From: Rubellimicrobium sp. CFH 75288
GTDB taxonomy: Bacteria; Pseudomonadota; Alphaproteobacteria; Rhodobacterales; Rhodobacteraceae
Assembly: GCF_009904055.1 (NCBI RefSeq)
Contig: NZ_WYDP01000001.1
Location: 62,001 to 126,000 of the forward strand
Direction of reading: 5' to 3'
Length of the DNA: 64,000 bases
This document shows, piece after piece, positions 53,401 to 61,570 of this stretch (positions are counted from its first letter, which is position 1; every line of letters begins with the position of its first letter). The notes under the pieces are model-generated. The model had not been told where the DNA came from, made no database searches, and saw only the letters and a list, made by a program, of their open reading frames with translations. The translations under genes and the position numbers were made by a program.

Positions 53401-54413
53401 TGCCGCAGAAGACCTTTCGCGCCGCGCTGAACGAGGCGCTGCACCAGGAGATGGCGGCCGACCCGCGCGTTGTGATCTTCGGCGAGGACATCACCGGGGG
53501 CGTGGGGGGCGACGGCGAAGCGGATGCCTGGGGCGGGGCGTTCGGCGTCTCCAAGGGCCTTCTGGCGAAGTTCGGCCCCGAGCGGGTGCTGGACACGCCG
53601 ATCAGCGAGTCGGCCTTTGTCGGCGCGGCGGCGGGGGCCGCGCTGATGGGCCTGCGCCCGGTGGTCGAGATCATGTTCGTGGACTTCATCGGCGTCTGCC
53701 TCGATCAGGTGATGAACCAGGCGGCCAAGTTCCGCTACATGTTCGGGGGCAAGGCGCGCACGCCGATGGTGCTGCGCGCGACCTTCGGGGCCGGCGCGCG
53801 CTCGGCCTCGCAGCACAGCCAGGCGCTTTATCCGATCTTCACCCACATTCCCGGCCTCAAGGTCGTCGTGCCCTCCAATCCGGCCGACGCGAAGGGCCTC
53901 CTGATCCAGGCGATCCGGGACGACGACCCGGTGATCTTCCTCGAGCACAAGATGCTCTACGACACGGTGGGCGAGGTGCCGGACAAGCCCTATGTCACGC
54001 CCTTCGGCGAGGCGCGGGTGGTGCGCGAGGGGGATGACGTCACGATCGTGGCGCTGGGCCGGATGGTGGGCCGCGCGGAGGAGGCGGCGCGGACGCTGGC
54101 GGCCGAGGGCATCCAGGCGACGATCCTCGACCCGCGCACGACCTCGCCGCTCGACGCCGACACGATCCTCGAATTCGCGGAGGAGACGGGACGCGTCGTG
54201 GTCGTGGACGAGGCCAATCCCCGCTGCGGCATGGCCGCCGACATCGCGGCCCTGGTGGCGGAGGAGGCGTTCGGAGCGCTGAAGGCGCCGATCCTGAAGG
54301 TCACGCCGCCCCACACGCCCGTTCCCTATGCGCCCTCGCTCGAGGACGCCTATCTGCCGGACGCCGCCCGCATTGCCGAGGCCGCGCGCCGGGCCGCGAG
54401 GTATCAGGCATGA
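53400..54413 (+). CDS. acoB: TPP-dependent dehydrogenase E1 beta (acetoin/pyruvate type)
   Basis: A 337-residue E1-beta subunit with FGEDITGG, TPISESAFVGAAAGAALMGLRPVVEI (family contact region, shown in part), and GAGARSASQHSQALYPIFTHIPG. It completes the E1 heterotetramer. It starts 1 nt inside the acoA stop and its stop overlaps the acoC start by 4 nt. Substrate specificity cannot be read from this subunit. Confidence 0.86.
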   Translation: MPQKTFRAALNEALHQEMAADPRVVIFGEDITGGVGGDGEADAWGGAFGVSKGLLAKFGPERVLDTPISESAFVGAAAGAALMGLRPVVEIMFVDFIGVCLDQVMNQAAKFRYMFGGKARTPMVLRATFGAGARSASQHSQALYPIFTHIPGLKVVVPSNPADAKGLLIQAIRDDDPVIFLEHKMLYDTVGEVPDKPYVTPFGEARVVREGDDVTIVALGRMVGRAEEAARTLAAEGIQATILDPRTTSPLDADTILEFAEETGRVVVVDEANPRCGMAADIAALVAEEAFGALKAPILKVTPPHTPVPYAPSLEDAYLPDAARIAEAARRAARYQA

Positions 54414-55504
54414 CCGCCGACAACCGCATCCGCATCGTCACCATGCCCAAATGGGGCATGACGATGACCGAGGGAAAGGTCTCTGCCTGGCTCAAGGAGC
54501 CGGGCGACCCCGTCGAGCCGGGCGAGGAGCTGCTCGAGGTCGAGACCGAGAAGATCGCGAACGCCGTCGAGGCACAGGAGAGCGGCGTGCTGCGCCGGAT
54601 CCTCGTTCAGCCGGGCCAGACAGCCCCTTGCGGCGCCCCTCTCGCCCTGATCGCGGAGGCGGACGTGACGGAGGCGGAGCTGGACGCGGTGGCCGAGGGC
54701 GCGGAGTCGGCTGTTGCGGAGGGAGGCGGCCTCTCGACGGCGCGCGTGGATGCGGGCGGCCTGTCGCTGCGCGTGACGAGCGCGGGCGGTGGCGAGGGCG
54801 CGCCGCTGATCCTGCTCCACGGCTTCGGCTCGGATGCGGGGGCGTGGATGTTCGTCCAGGAGGCGCTGGCGCAGGGGCGTGCGGTGCATGCGATCGACCT
54901 GCCGTCGCACGGGGATTCGGACGTGGATGCCGGCGTGGCGACGCTGGAGGCGCTGGCCGAACGGGTCGGCGCCGCGGTGGACGCGCTGACGGACGGGCCG
55001 CTGCATCTGGCAGGCCACTCGCTGGGCGGACGGATCGCGCTGCGCCTGGCGGCGCGGCGGGGCAAGAGGGTCCGGTCCCTGACGCTGATCGCGCCGGCAG
55101 GAATGGGCGGCGGCCCGGTCAGCCGCGACTTCGTGGACGGGTTCCTGCGTGCCGACAAGCGCCGGCCGATGAAGGAGGCGCTGCGTCTGCTGGTCGCGGA
55201 CGAGGGGGCCGTGACCTCCGAGATGGTGGAGCGGGCGCTCGCCGCCAAGAGGATCGACGGCGCGCAGGAGGCACTGGAGGCCATCGCCGCGGCGTGTCTG
55301 GGGGATAATGCGCCCGAGGGGGTGGCCGAGGACCGCGCCGCGATCTCGGCGCCTGTGCTGGTCCTTTGGGGAGCGGAGGACCGGGTGATCGCCCCGCCTG
55401 CCGAAGGGGCGGAGGTCCTGGAGGGCGTGGGCCACCTGCCGCAGATGGAGGCGGCAAGCCGGATTGCCGCGCGCATGGCCCGCCACCTGGAGGGCGCGGA
55501 ATGA
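54410..55504 (+). CDS. acoC: Acetoin-dehydrogenase-type E2: lipoyl domain fused to alpha/beta hydrolase
   Basis: A 364-residue protein with an N-terminal lipoyl domain (MPKWGMTMTEGKV, lipoyl Lys48 in VETEKIAN) and, instead of the usual catalytic acetyltransferase, an alpha/beta hydrolase domain with ILLHGFG, Ser204 in AGHSLGG, Asp in LWGAEDRV and His in GVGHLP. This layout is that of AcoC of acetoin dehydrogenase. It transfers the acyl group to CoA. E3 is not in the window, so a housekeeping dihydrolipoamide dehydrogenase is needed. Overlaps acoB by 4 nt and the VOC gene by 4 nt. Confidence 0.86.
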   Translation: MTADNRIRIVTMPKWGMTMTEGKVSAWLKEPGDPVEPGEELLEVETEKIANAVEAQESGVLRRILVQPGQTAPCGAPLALIAEADVTEAELDAVAEGAESAVAEGGGLSTARVDAGGLSLRVTSAGGGEGAPLILLHGFGSDAGAWMFVQEALAQGRAVHAIDLPSHGDSDVDAGVATLEALAERVGAAVDALTDGPLHLAGHSLGGRIALRLAARRGKRVRSLTLIAPAGMGGGPVSRDFVDGFLRADKRRPMKEALRLLVADEGAVTSEMVERALAAKRIDGAQEALEAIAAACLGDNAPEGVAEDRAAISAPVLVLWGAEDRVIAPPAEGAEVLEGVGHLPQMEAASRIAARMARHLEGAE

Positions 55505-56019
55505 GCCTGCCGGGCCTCGTGGGGGGGGAGCATGTGGGGCTGACGGTGCCGGACCTGGAGGAGGCGCATCGCTTCCTCGTGGACGTGCTAGGCGCGCGCA
55601 TGGTCTTCGACGGGGGCGCGATTGGGGACCCGGACGTCATGACGCGCGTCTTGGGCGCGCAGGCGGGCGACCGGGCGCGCTACCGCTTCTACCGGCTGGG
55701 GATCGGGCTGAACCTGGAGGTGTTCGAGTACGAGACCGCCGACGACCCGGGGCGCCATCCGGGCAACCATCAGGCGGGAGGGCATCACCTCGCGCTCTAT
55801 GTGGAGGACATCGGCGCGGCGGTGGCGCATCTGAGGGCCCACGGGGTCCCCGTGGACGACCCCGAACATATCGAGGATGGGCCGGCCGCGGGCTCTGACT
55901 GGGTGTATTTCCGGGCGCCCTGGGGCCTGCAGATGGAGCTGGTCAGCTATCCGGGCGGCAAGGCCTACGAGAAGGGGGCGGAGGTGACGCTCTGGAACCC
56001 CCGCTTTCCCGAGCGATGA
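55501..56019 (+). CDS. VOC-family (glyoxalase/dioxygenase fold) protein
   Basis: A 172-residue vicinal-oxygen-chelate protein. Metal ligand candidates are the histidine in GEHVGLTV (about 10), the glutamate in LNLEVFEYE (about 73-77), the histidine in HHLALYVED (about 94) and the glutamate in LQMELVSYPGG (about 144). It may isomerise, open or oxidise an intermediate. It is translated in ATGA coupling with acoC and lies just before DpaL, so it belongs to the operon. Reaction unknown. Confidence 0.8.
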   Translation: MSLPGLVGGEHVGLTVPDLEEAHRFLVDVLGARMVFDGGAIGDPDVMTRVLGAQAGDRARYRFYRLGIGLNLEVFEYETADDPGRHPGNHQAGGHHLALYVEDIGAAVAHLRAHGVPVDDPEHIEDGPAAGSDWVYFRAPWGLQMELVSYPGGKAYEKGAEVTLWNPRFPER

Positions 56020-56027
56020 GGACGATC

Positions 56028-57266
56028 ATGACCGCGACACCCCTGCCCGTCCGGCAGGCCGAGGCGCGCCACGCGCACAACGCCGCCGCCCGTCCGACGC
56101 TCACCCCGGAGGTCGAGGCGCTGCTGACGGAGGCCGAGCATCAGGCGGCGCGGCGCGAGATCACCTCGTGGCCCGGATACGCGCCGACGCCGGTGGTGGG
56201 CCTGCGCGGCGTGGCCGCGGCCGCGGGCGTGGCGGAGGTCCTCTACAAGGACGAGGCACACCGGTTCGGGCTGGGCTCGTTCAAGGCGCTGGGCGGGGCC
56301 TATGCGGTGCTGCGGCTCCTCAAGGACATCCTGGCGGCCGAGGGGCACGGGGACGTGTCGGCGCAGGATCTGATCGCCGGGCGTCTGCGCGATCGGGTGG
56401 CGCGCGAAACCGTGGTCTGCGCGACGGACGGCAACCACGGCCGGTCGGTCGCCTGGGGGGCGCGGATGTTCGGCTGCGCCTGCCGCATCTACATCCACGA
56501 GAACGTGTCGGAAGATCGCGAGGCCGCCATCGCCGCCTATGGCGCGACGATGGTGCGCCTGCCGGGCGACTATGACGCGAGCGTGCGCGCGGCGGCCCGC
56601 GATGCCGAAGCGAACGGCTGGCACCTGGTGGCCGACACCAATGCGGGCGGCGGGTCCGACCGGGTGCCGAACTTGGTCATGCAGGGCTACACGCTGATCG
56701 TGGACGAGCTGATCGACCAGCTGCCCGAGCCGCCGACGCATGTGTTCGTGCCGGCCGGCGTGGGCGGACTGGCCGCCGCCATCGCAGGCCGCTGGGCCGT
56801 CAGGGCAGGCGCCGAGCGGCCACGGATCGTCGTCGTCGAGCCCCTGGTGGCCGATTGCGTCTTTCGCGCGCTGCGCGACGGGGTGCCGCGCCCGGTGGAG
56901 GGCGACGTCAACAGCTTCATGGCCTGTCTGTCGGCAGGCGAGGTGTCGCCGGCGGCCTGGCCGATCCTGAAGGCCGTGGCCGACGACGCGGTGGCGATCC
57001 CCGACGGTCTGGCCCGCGAGACGATGAGGAGGCTGGCGCATGGCGCCTGGGGCGATGCGCCGCTGGTCTCGGGCGAGTCGGGCTGTGCCGCGGTGGCCGC
57101 GCTTCTGGCCGCGGGCGCGGATGACGCCCTGCGCGAAGCGCTGGACCTGGGACGCGAGGCGCGCGTGGTTTGCATCGGCAGCGAAGGCGCCACGGCCCCC
57201 GACCTCTGGGCAGAGGCGACCGGCCTCAGGCCCCAAGACGTGACCGGGGAGAAAACCCCGGCGTGA
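56028..57266 (+). CDS. dpaL: Diaminopropionate ammonia-lyase
   Basis: A 412-residue PLP beta-family enzyme splitting 2,3-diaminopropionate into pyruvate and two ammonia. PLP Lys86 is in GSFKALGGAYAV, the phosphate/Asn region is CATDGNHGRSVAWGA and the glycine loop is VPAGVGGLAAAI; CIGSEGAT is close to the C-terminus. ATG 56028 is favoured by GAGG 6 nt upstream; ATG 56016 overlaps the VOC stop as ATGA and is an alternative. The pyruvate formed could feed the E1-E2 complex encoded just upstream. It also accepts D- or L-serine slowly in known cases. Confidence 0.87.
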   Translation: MTATPLPVRQAEARHAHNAAARPTLTPEVEALLTEAEHQAARREITSWPGYAPTPVVGLRGVAAAAGVAEVLYKDEAHRFGLGSFKALGGAYAVLRLLKDILAAEGHGDVSAQDLIAGRLRDRVARETVVCATDGNHGRSVAWGARMFGCACRIYIHENVSEDREAAIAAYGATMVRLPGDYDASVRAAARDAEANGWHLVADTNAGGGSDRVPNLVMQGYTLIVDELIDQLPEPPTHVFVPAGVGGLAAAIAGRWAVRAGAERPRIVVVEPLVADCVFRALRDGVPRPVEGDVNSFMACLSAGEVSPAAWPILKAVADDAVAIPDGLARETMRRLAHGAWGDAPLVSGESGCAAVAALLAAGADDALREALDLGREARVVCIGSEGATAPDLWAEATGLRPQDVTGEKTPA

Positions 57267-57330
57267 CCTCAGAGGTCGCCCCTGCAGGCAGGGCGGCCGC
57301 AGTCCAACAGCAGCGGGGTCCGAGCCCCGC
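57265..57330 (+). terminator. Three tandem hairpins after dpaL
   Basis: Right after the dpaL stop lie GACCTC-A-GAGGTC (57265-57277), a bulged GCCC/GGGC hairpin around 57278-57294, and GCGGGG-TCCGAG-CCCCGC (57313-57330). No T-run follows. They could terminate or limit read-through into the transport genes, or act as an mRNA stabiliser. Confidence 0.4.
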
Positions 57331-57345
57331 GGAAAGGGAGACGCG

Positions 57346-58155
57346 ATGACCCATCCCCTCACCATCTGGTCCCGCCGGACTCTGCTGGGGGCCATGCTGG
57401 CGTCCACGGCGACGTTCGCGCTGGCCGGAATCCAGGAGATCCGCGACCGCGGCGTGCTGCGCATCGGGGTGGCCGAAGGACCGCCCTACCAGTTCCCCGA
57501 TCCCACGACCGGCGAGTGGGTCGGCATGAACATCGACCTGGCCAATCAGGTCGCCGACATCATGGGGGTGCGGCTCGAGATCGTCCCCGCCACCTGGGCG
57601 ACGCTGGTGACGGGTCTGGAGGTCGGCCAGTACGATGTCATCTTCGCCAACCTCTTTGCCACGCCCGAGCGCGCGCTGTCGGTCGCCTTCACCGATCCCT
57701 ACGACACCTACGGCTTCCATGTGATGGTGCGGGCCGACAGCCCGATCCAGTCGCTCGAGGAGCTCAACGATCCGTCCGTGTCCTTTGCCGGCGTGGCCGG
57801 AACGGTGGAGGCGCAGTATCCGCGCGAACTCTTCCCGCTCGCCACGGTGAACGAACTGGTGACGGATCAGGCCGGCGTCGGCTTCACCTCGGTCATTTCC
57901 GGCCAGTCCACGGCCTCGTTCGTCGATCCGGGCTACATGCGGATCCTGCGCTCCCAGAACCCGGCCATGGCCGATCAGCTCAGGCTCCTCAACACCGAGG
58001 ACGAACTGCTCAAGCCGGTCTCGCTGAGCTATGCCGTCCGTTACGAGGATCAGGACCTTCTCGGCTTTCTGAACGTGTTCATCCGAGACCGCTCGGCCAA
58101 CGACGTGCTGATCCCGCTCCGCAACGAGTGGTTCGACCGCATGGCCGAACAGTGA
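57346..58155 (+). CDS. Amino-acid ABC transporter substrate-binding protein (Tat-type signal)
   Basis: A 269-residue SBP_bac_3 protein. The N-terminus has a twin-arginine motif (SRRTLLGAML, Arg10-Arg11) and a hydrophobic stretch with ALA just before the mature part, so it is probably exported folded. IRDRGVLRIGVAEGPPYQF, FANLFATPERA and VGFTSVISG follow the family. It binds a polar amino-acid-like solute for the two permeases downstream. It is separated from dpaL by 79 nt with several hairpins and has AAAGGGAG before the ATG. Confidence 0.88.
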   Translation: MTHPLTIWSRRTLLGAMLASTATFALAGIQEIRDRGVLRIGVAEGPPYQFPDPTTGEWVGMNIDLANQVADIMGVRLEIVPATWATLVTGLEVGQYDVIFANLFATPERALSVAFTDPYDTYGFHVMVRADSPIQSLEELNDPSVSFAGVAGTVEAQYPRELFPLATVNELVTDQAGVGFTSVISGQSTASFVDPGYMRILRSQNPAMADQLRLLNTEDELLKPVSLSYAVRYEDQDLLGFLNVFIRDRSANDVLIPLRNEWFDRMAEQ

Positions 58156-58176
58156 GACCGGCGGGGCGCTGAGGGC

Positions 58177-59199
58177 ATGCCGACCTTGTCCCTTGCACCC
58201 GAGCGCTGCATCTCCACGGTGCTGGTGGGCGTGTCGGGAAAGGTCGGCACCTGGCTTCCGGCGCTGCTGGCGCCGGAAGCCCGCAGGGCGGGCGTCGCTC
58301 TGGAAGCCGTCTGCTGCGTCGACAGCGCCGCGGAAGGGGCTCTCCCGGCCCTCGGCAACGGCACCGCGGTGGTCCACGATCTCGACGAGGCGCTTGCGAG
58401 AGGGCCTGACCTGGTCGTGGACTGCACCTCGATCCATGCGCGTCCGGCCATCGCCGGGGCGGCGCTGCGGGTGGGCGCCCATGTCCTGTGCGAGCCGCCC
58501 CTGGCCGCAGACGCATCGAGTGCGATCGCGCTCATCGGCGCGGCAGCGCGGGCTCCGGGTTCGCTGACAGTCGCATATGCCGGGCGGCACAGGCCCGACC
58601 TGCACGCCCTCCGCCCGGTCGTGCGCGGGATCTCCGGGACGATGGTGCGCCGGCTCTCCGTCCGGATCGTCCTGCCGGAGACCGGACCCCTTCCTGTCCC
58701 CGGGCGGGCCGGTCTGCTGTCGAACGGACCGGTGGGGCATGCGATCGATGCGGTGCGCGCCCTGACCGGCCGCGAGGCCATCGAGGTGCGGTGCCGGCAG
58801 AGCGGCCGCCACCTGGCAGCGACCTTTGCCCTGACCGACGGCATGATGCTCGACCTGTCCGTCGAGCCGGGGAAGGACCGCGCATCCGGCTCCGAAACCT
58901 GGACGTGCGAGGCGGACGGCAACCGTCGCCATCTGCTGCGGCACGACGTGGGCGACGCGACTCCTTCCCTGGTGATCGGTTCCGTTGCCGCGGCGCTTCG
59001 GGACGGGCGACATCCGGAGCCGGGTCCCCGCGACGCAGCGGGGACGCTGGCCATGCTGCTGGCGGCAGAGCGAAGCGCCGGCCATGAGGGCCGCAGCGAA
59101 CCCGTTCCGCCTCTCGGCCTGATGGGGGATGCCTCGGGCCTTCCCGCGCCGCGAGGCGGCCTTGCGACGCGGACCCGACCGGGAGCGGAGGCGCCATGA
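58177..59199 (+). CDS. Gfo/Idh/MocA-like NAD(P)-binding protein
   Basis: A 340-residue protein with an N-terminal Rossmann-like domain (TVLVGVSGKVGTW near 14-26, VVDCTSIHARPAI near 80-92) and a C-terminal oxidoreductase domain (GPVGHAIDAVRAL near 189). The family's EKP motif reads CEPPLAAD (Glu106-Pro107-Pro108), so the lysine used in catalysis is missing. It might be a dehydrogenase with a changed mechanism or a binding protein. It starts 21 nt after the binding-protein stop and overlaps the next permease by 4 nt. Ribosome site weak. Confidence 0.72.
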   Translation: MPTLSLAPERCISTVLVGVSGKVGTWLPALLAPEARRAGVALEAVCCVDSAAEGALPALGNGTAVVHDLDEALARGPDLVVDCTSIHARPAIAGAALRVGAHVLCEPPLAADASSAIALIGAAARAPGSLTVAYAGRHRPDLHALRPVVRGISGTMVRRLSVRIVLPETGPLPVPGRAGLLSNGPVGHAIDAVRALTGREAIEVRCRQSGRHLAATFALTDGMMLDLSVEPGKDRASGSETWTCEADGNRRHLLRHDVGDATPSLVIGSVAAALRDGRHPEPGPRDAAGTLAMLLAAERSAGHEGRSEPVPPLGLMGDASGLPAPRGGLATRTRPGAEAP

Positions 59200-59936
59200 T
59201 CGATCTGACGAACCTCGACTTCACCTGGCTGCCGCGCTTCATCATCCCGCTGAGCTGGGGACTCTGGACGACCGTGTGGCTGGCCGTGGCGGCCTTCCTG
59301 ATCGCCGTCCCCTCGGGCCTCATCCTGGCCCTGGGTCGCGTGCGGGGCGGCTGGTTCGTGCGCTGGCCGATCCTGGCCTTCGTGGACGTGGTGCGCTTCA
59401 CGCCCCTGCTCGTGCAGGCAGTCTGGATCCACTTCGCCCTTCCGGTGCTGACGGGCTACAGCCTCAGCCCCAACCAGTCCGGCTTGATCGCGCTCTCGCT
59501 TCATGTCTCGGCCTATATCTGCGAGATCATGAGGGCTGGCATCGTGGCCATCCCGAAGGGTCAGTGGGAGGCGGCGCGCGCGCTCGGCTTCCGGCCATGG
59601 TCCATCTTCCGGCTGGTCATCCTGCCGCAGGTCTGGCCGCTGGTCCTGCCCCCGCTCGCCAATACGGCCGTGGGCACATTCAAGCTGACGGCGATCCTGG
59701 GCATCATCGCCGTCACCGACCTGACCCGCGCGGCGAACCGCATCAACACCTTCGTGTTCCGGCCGCTCGAGGTCTATACCGTGGTGGCCCTGATCTACCT
59801 GGCCATCGGCCTTCTTCTGGCCTGGGGCGCTGCCACCATCGAGCGACGCTATGCGACACCCCAGAGGGGGCGGAGCGCCGCGGCCACCAACCTTGCCCTG
59901 AACCCTGCCGTGGAGGCCAGCCGTCATGGTTTTTGA
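59196..59936 (+). CDS. Amino-acid ABC transporter permease (HisM/GlnP family)
   Basis: A 246-residue permease with five membrane helices. The EAA loop for the ATPase is visible as GQWEAARALGFRPWSIFRLVILPQ (about 123-146) and the TM region has LPPLANTAVGTFKLTAI. It forms part of an importer with the preceding binding protein. It overlaps the Idh-like gene by 4 nt and the next permease by 11 nt. Confidence 0.9.
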   Translation: MIDLTNLDFTWLPRFIIPLSWGLWTTVWLAVAAFLIAVPSGLILALGRVRGGWFVRWPILAFVDVVRFTPLLVQAVWIHFALPVLTGYSLSPNQSGLIALSLHVSAYICEIMRAGIVAIPKGQWEAARALGFRPWSIFRLVILPQVWPLVLPPLANTAVGTFKLTAILGIIAVTDLTRAANRINTFVFRPLEVYTVVALIYLAIGLLLAWGAATIERRYATPQRGRSAAATNLALNPAVEASRHGF

Positions 59937-60588
59937 TCCCTGGATCGTGCTGCGCTTCTGGCCGCAGCTTCTCGACGGAGCCCGCATCACCCTGCTCGCC
60001 TTCGGGATCGCGCTTGCCATTGGAATACCCATCGCCACCATCGTCTGCGCCGGCCGGCTTCGCGGCGGCGGTGTTCTGGCCGGGCTTTCGGCAGGCTACG
60101 TGACGGTGTTCCGGATCATTCCGGAGGCTGTCATGATCTTCTGGATGTTCTACTGCCTGCCACCCCTGACGGGATATGCGGTCAGCGGGCTCTGGTCGGG
60201 ATCGCTCGCCCTCGCCCTGATCTCGGGCGCTTATCTGGCCGAGATCTTCCGGGCCGGCATCCAGTCGGTGGACCGCGGCCAGTGGGAGGCGGCCAAGGCC
60301 ATGGCGCTGCCGCGCTGGATCACCTGGACCCGCATCATCATCCCGCAGGCGGCGCGGTTTGCGACGCCGCCCTTCATCAATTTCCTCACGGAACTCCTGA
60401 AGGGAACCACGCTTCTGGCGACCATCGGCGTCGCAGACCTTGCGCTCCGGGCCTATGTGCTCGGATCGCAGACCTTCCGGTATCTCGAGTTCCTCACCGC
60501 CATCGCGATCATCTACTTCGTCATCATCTTTCCGGTTGCCCGGTTCGCCGAACGGATCGAGCATCGGCTTGCCGCCGCCACACGCTGA
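59926..60588 (+). CDS. Amino-acid ABC transporter permease (second subunit)
   Basis: A 220-residue permease. EAA loop: GQWEAAKAMALPRWITWTRIIIPQ (about 117-140). The N-terminus begins FDPWIVLRFWPQLLDGARIT. Together with the previous permease it makes the membrane channel. No ATPase gene follows; the next gene is a TauE/SafE-type exporter, so an ATPase encoded elsewhere must be shared. Confidence 0.9.
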   Translation: MVFDPWIVLRFWPQLLDGARITLLAFGIALAIGIPIATIVCAGRLRGGGVLAGLSAGYVTVFRIIPEAVMIFWMFYCLPPLTGYAVSGLWSGSLALALISGAYLAEIFRAGIQSVDRGQWEAAKAMALPRWITWTRIIIPQAARFATPPFINFLTELLKGTTLLATIGVADLALRAYVLGSQTFRYLEFLTAIAIIYFVIIFPVARFAERIEHRLAAATR

Positions 60589-60625
60589 GCCTGTCCATCA
60601 TGCCCCTACCCGTCCGGTCCGTGCC

Positions 60626-61465
60626 GTGACCGCCTCCTTCGACTGGTCCATCCTCGCGCTTCTTCTGGGCGTCGCGGTTGCCGCAGGCATCGGCGGGGGC
60701 ATCCTCGCGGGACTTCTCGGGGTCGGCGGCGGGATCGTCATCGTGCCGGCGCTGTATCTGAGCCTCGGCCTGGCCGACATGGACCCAGCCCTGCGGATGC
60801 AGGTTGCCGTGGCGACATCCCTGGCCACGATCGTGTTCACCGCCCTGTCGTCTGGCCGGTCGCATCACCGCAAGGGTGCCGTGGACATGGCACTGCTGCG
60901 GCGATGGGCTCCGTGGATCGTTCTCGGCGTGGTGCTGGGGGCGCTGCTCGGCTCCGTCGTGGACGGGCGCCTGATGGTCGCGGTCTTTGCCGTGGTCGCG
61001 AGCGCCGTCGCGGTCAACATGCTCGTCGGGCGAGGCCGGGTAGCGCCCGAACCCCGCACCGCCCCTCCGGCCGCCTGGGCCGCCGCGGGGATCGGAGCAG
61101 GCGCCGTCTCCGCCCTGATGGGCATCGGCGGCGGTACGGTCTGCGTTCCGTTGCTGAGCTGGCTCGGCTACGACATCCGGCGCGCCGTCGGAACCTCGGC
61201 GGCGCTCGGCTTTCTCATCGGAGCGCCCGGCACGATCGTCTACATGGTTTCGGGCCTGGGTCAGACGGGACTGCCGCCCTTCTCGCTCGGTTATGTCAAC
61301 CTGCTGGCGGTGGCGATCATCACGCCGTTCACGATGTACTTCGCAACCTGGGGCGCCCGCATCGCCCACGCGATCCCCATGCGCGCGCTTCGGATCTGCT
61401 TTGGCCTGTTCCTGGCGGCCACGGCGATCCGGATGGCGCTTGACCTGTGGGCGAACGGCACCTGA
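60626..61465 (+). CDS. TauE/SafE-family sulfite/anion exporter
   Basis: A 279-residue membrane protein with about eight helices and two internal repeats, each with a glycine signature: GLLGVGGGIVIVPALYL (near 31-47) and SALMGIGGGTVCVPLLSWLG (near 164-183). Family members export sulfite, sulfoacetate or related anions. The start is a GTG at 60626 without a clear ribosome site; no in-frame ATG fits better. It follows the permease gene by 37 nt and is probably part of the transport unit. Whether sulfur chemistry links to the cluster is open. Confidence 0.82.
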   Translation: MTASFDWSILALLLGVAVAAGIGGGILAGLLGVGGGIVIVPALYLSLGLADMDPALRMQVAVATSLATIVFTALSSGRSHHRKGAVDMALLRRWAPWIVLGVVLGALLGSVVDGRLMVAVFAVVASAVAVNMLVGRGRVAPEPRTAPPAAWAAAGIGAGAVSALMGIGGGTVCVPLLSWLGYDIRRAVGTSAALGFLIGAPGTIVYMVSGLGQTGLPPFSLGYVNLLAVAIITPFTMYFATWGARIAHAIPMRALRICFGLFLAATAIRMALDLWANGT

Positions 61466-61510
61466 GACGGGCTCGAAACATTCTGTCCCCGTGCGACGCT
61501 CGCGAACGGG

Positions 61511-61538
61511 TTACAAGTGCGGCGCCACCACCTATAGT
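61511..61538 (+). promoter_or_regulatory. Sigma-70-like promoter for LysR gene
   Basis: TTACAA at 61511-61516 and TATAGT at 61533-61538 with 16 nt between, ending 32 nt before the LysR start. One of the best -35/-10 pairs seen in this G+C-rich window. Confidence 0.45.
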
Positions 61539-61570
61539 TGTGACCGTATGTGTTGGATGGGTACCCGAAC

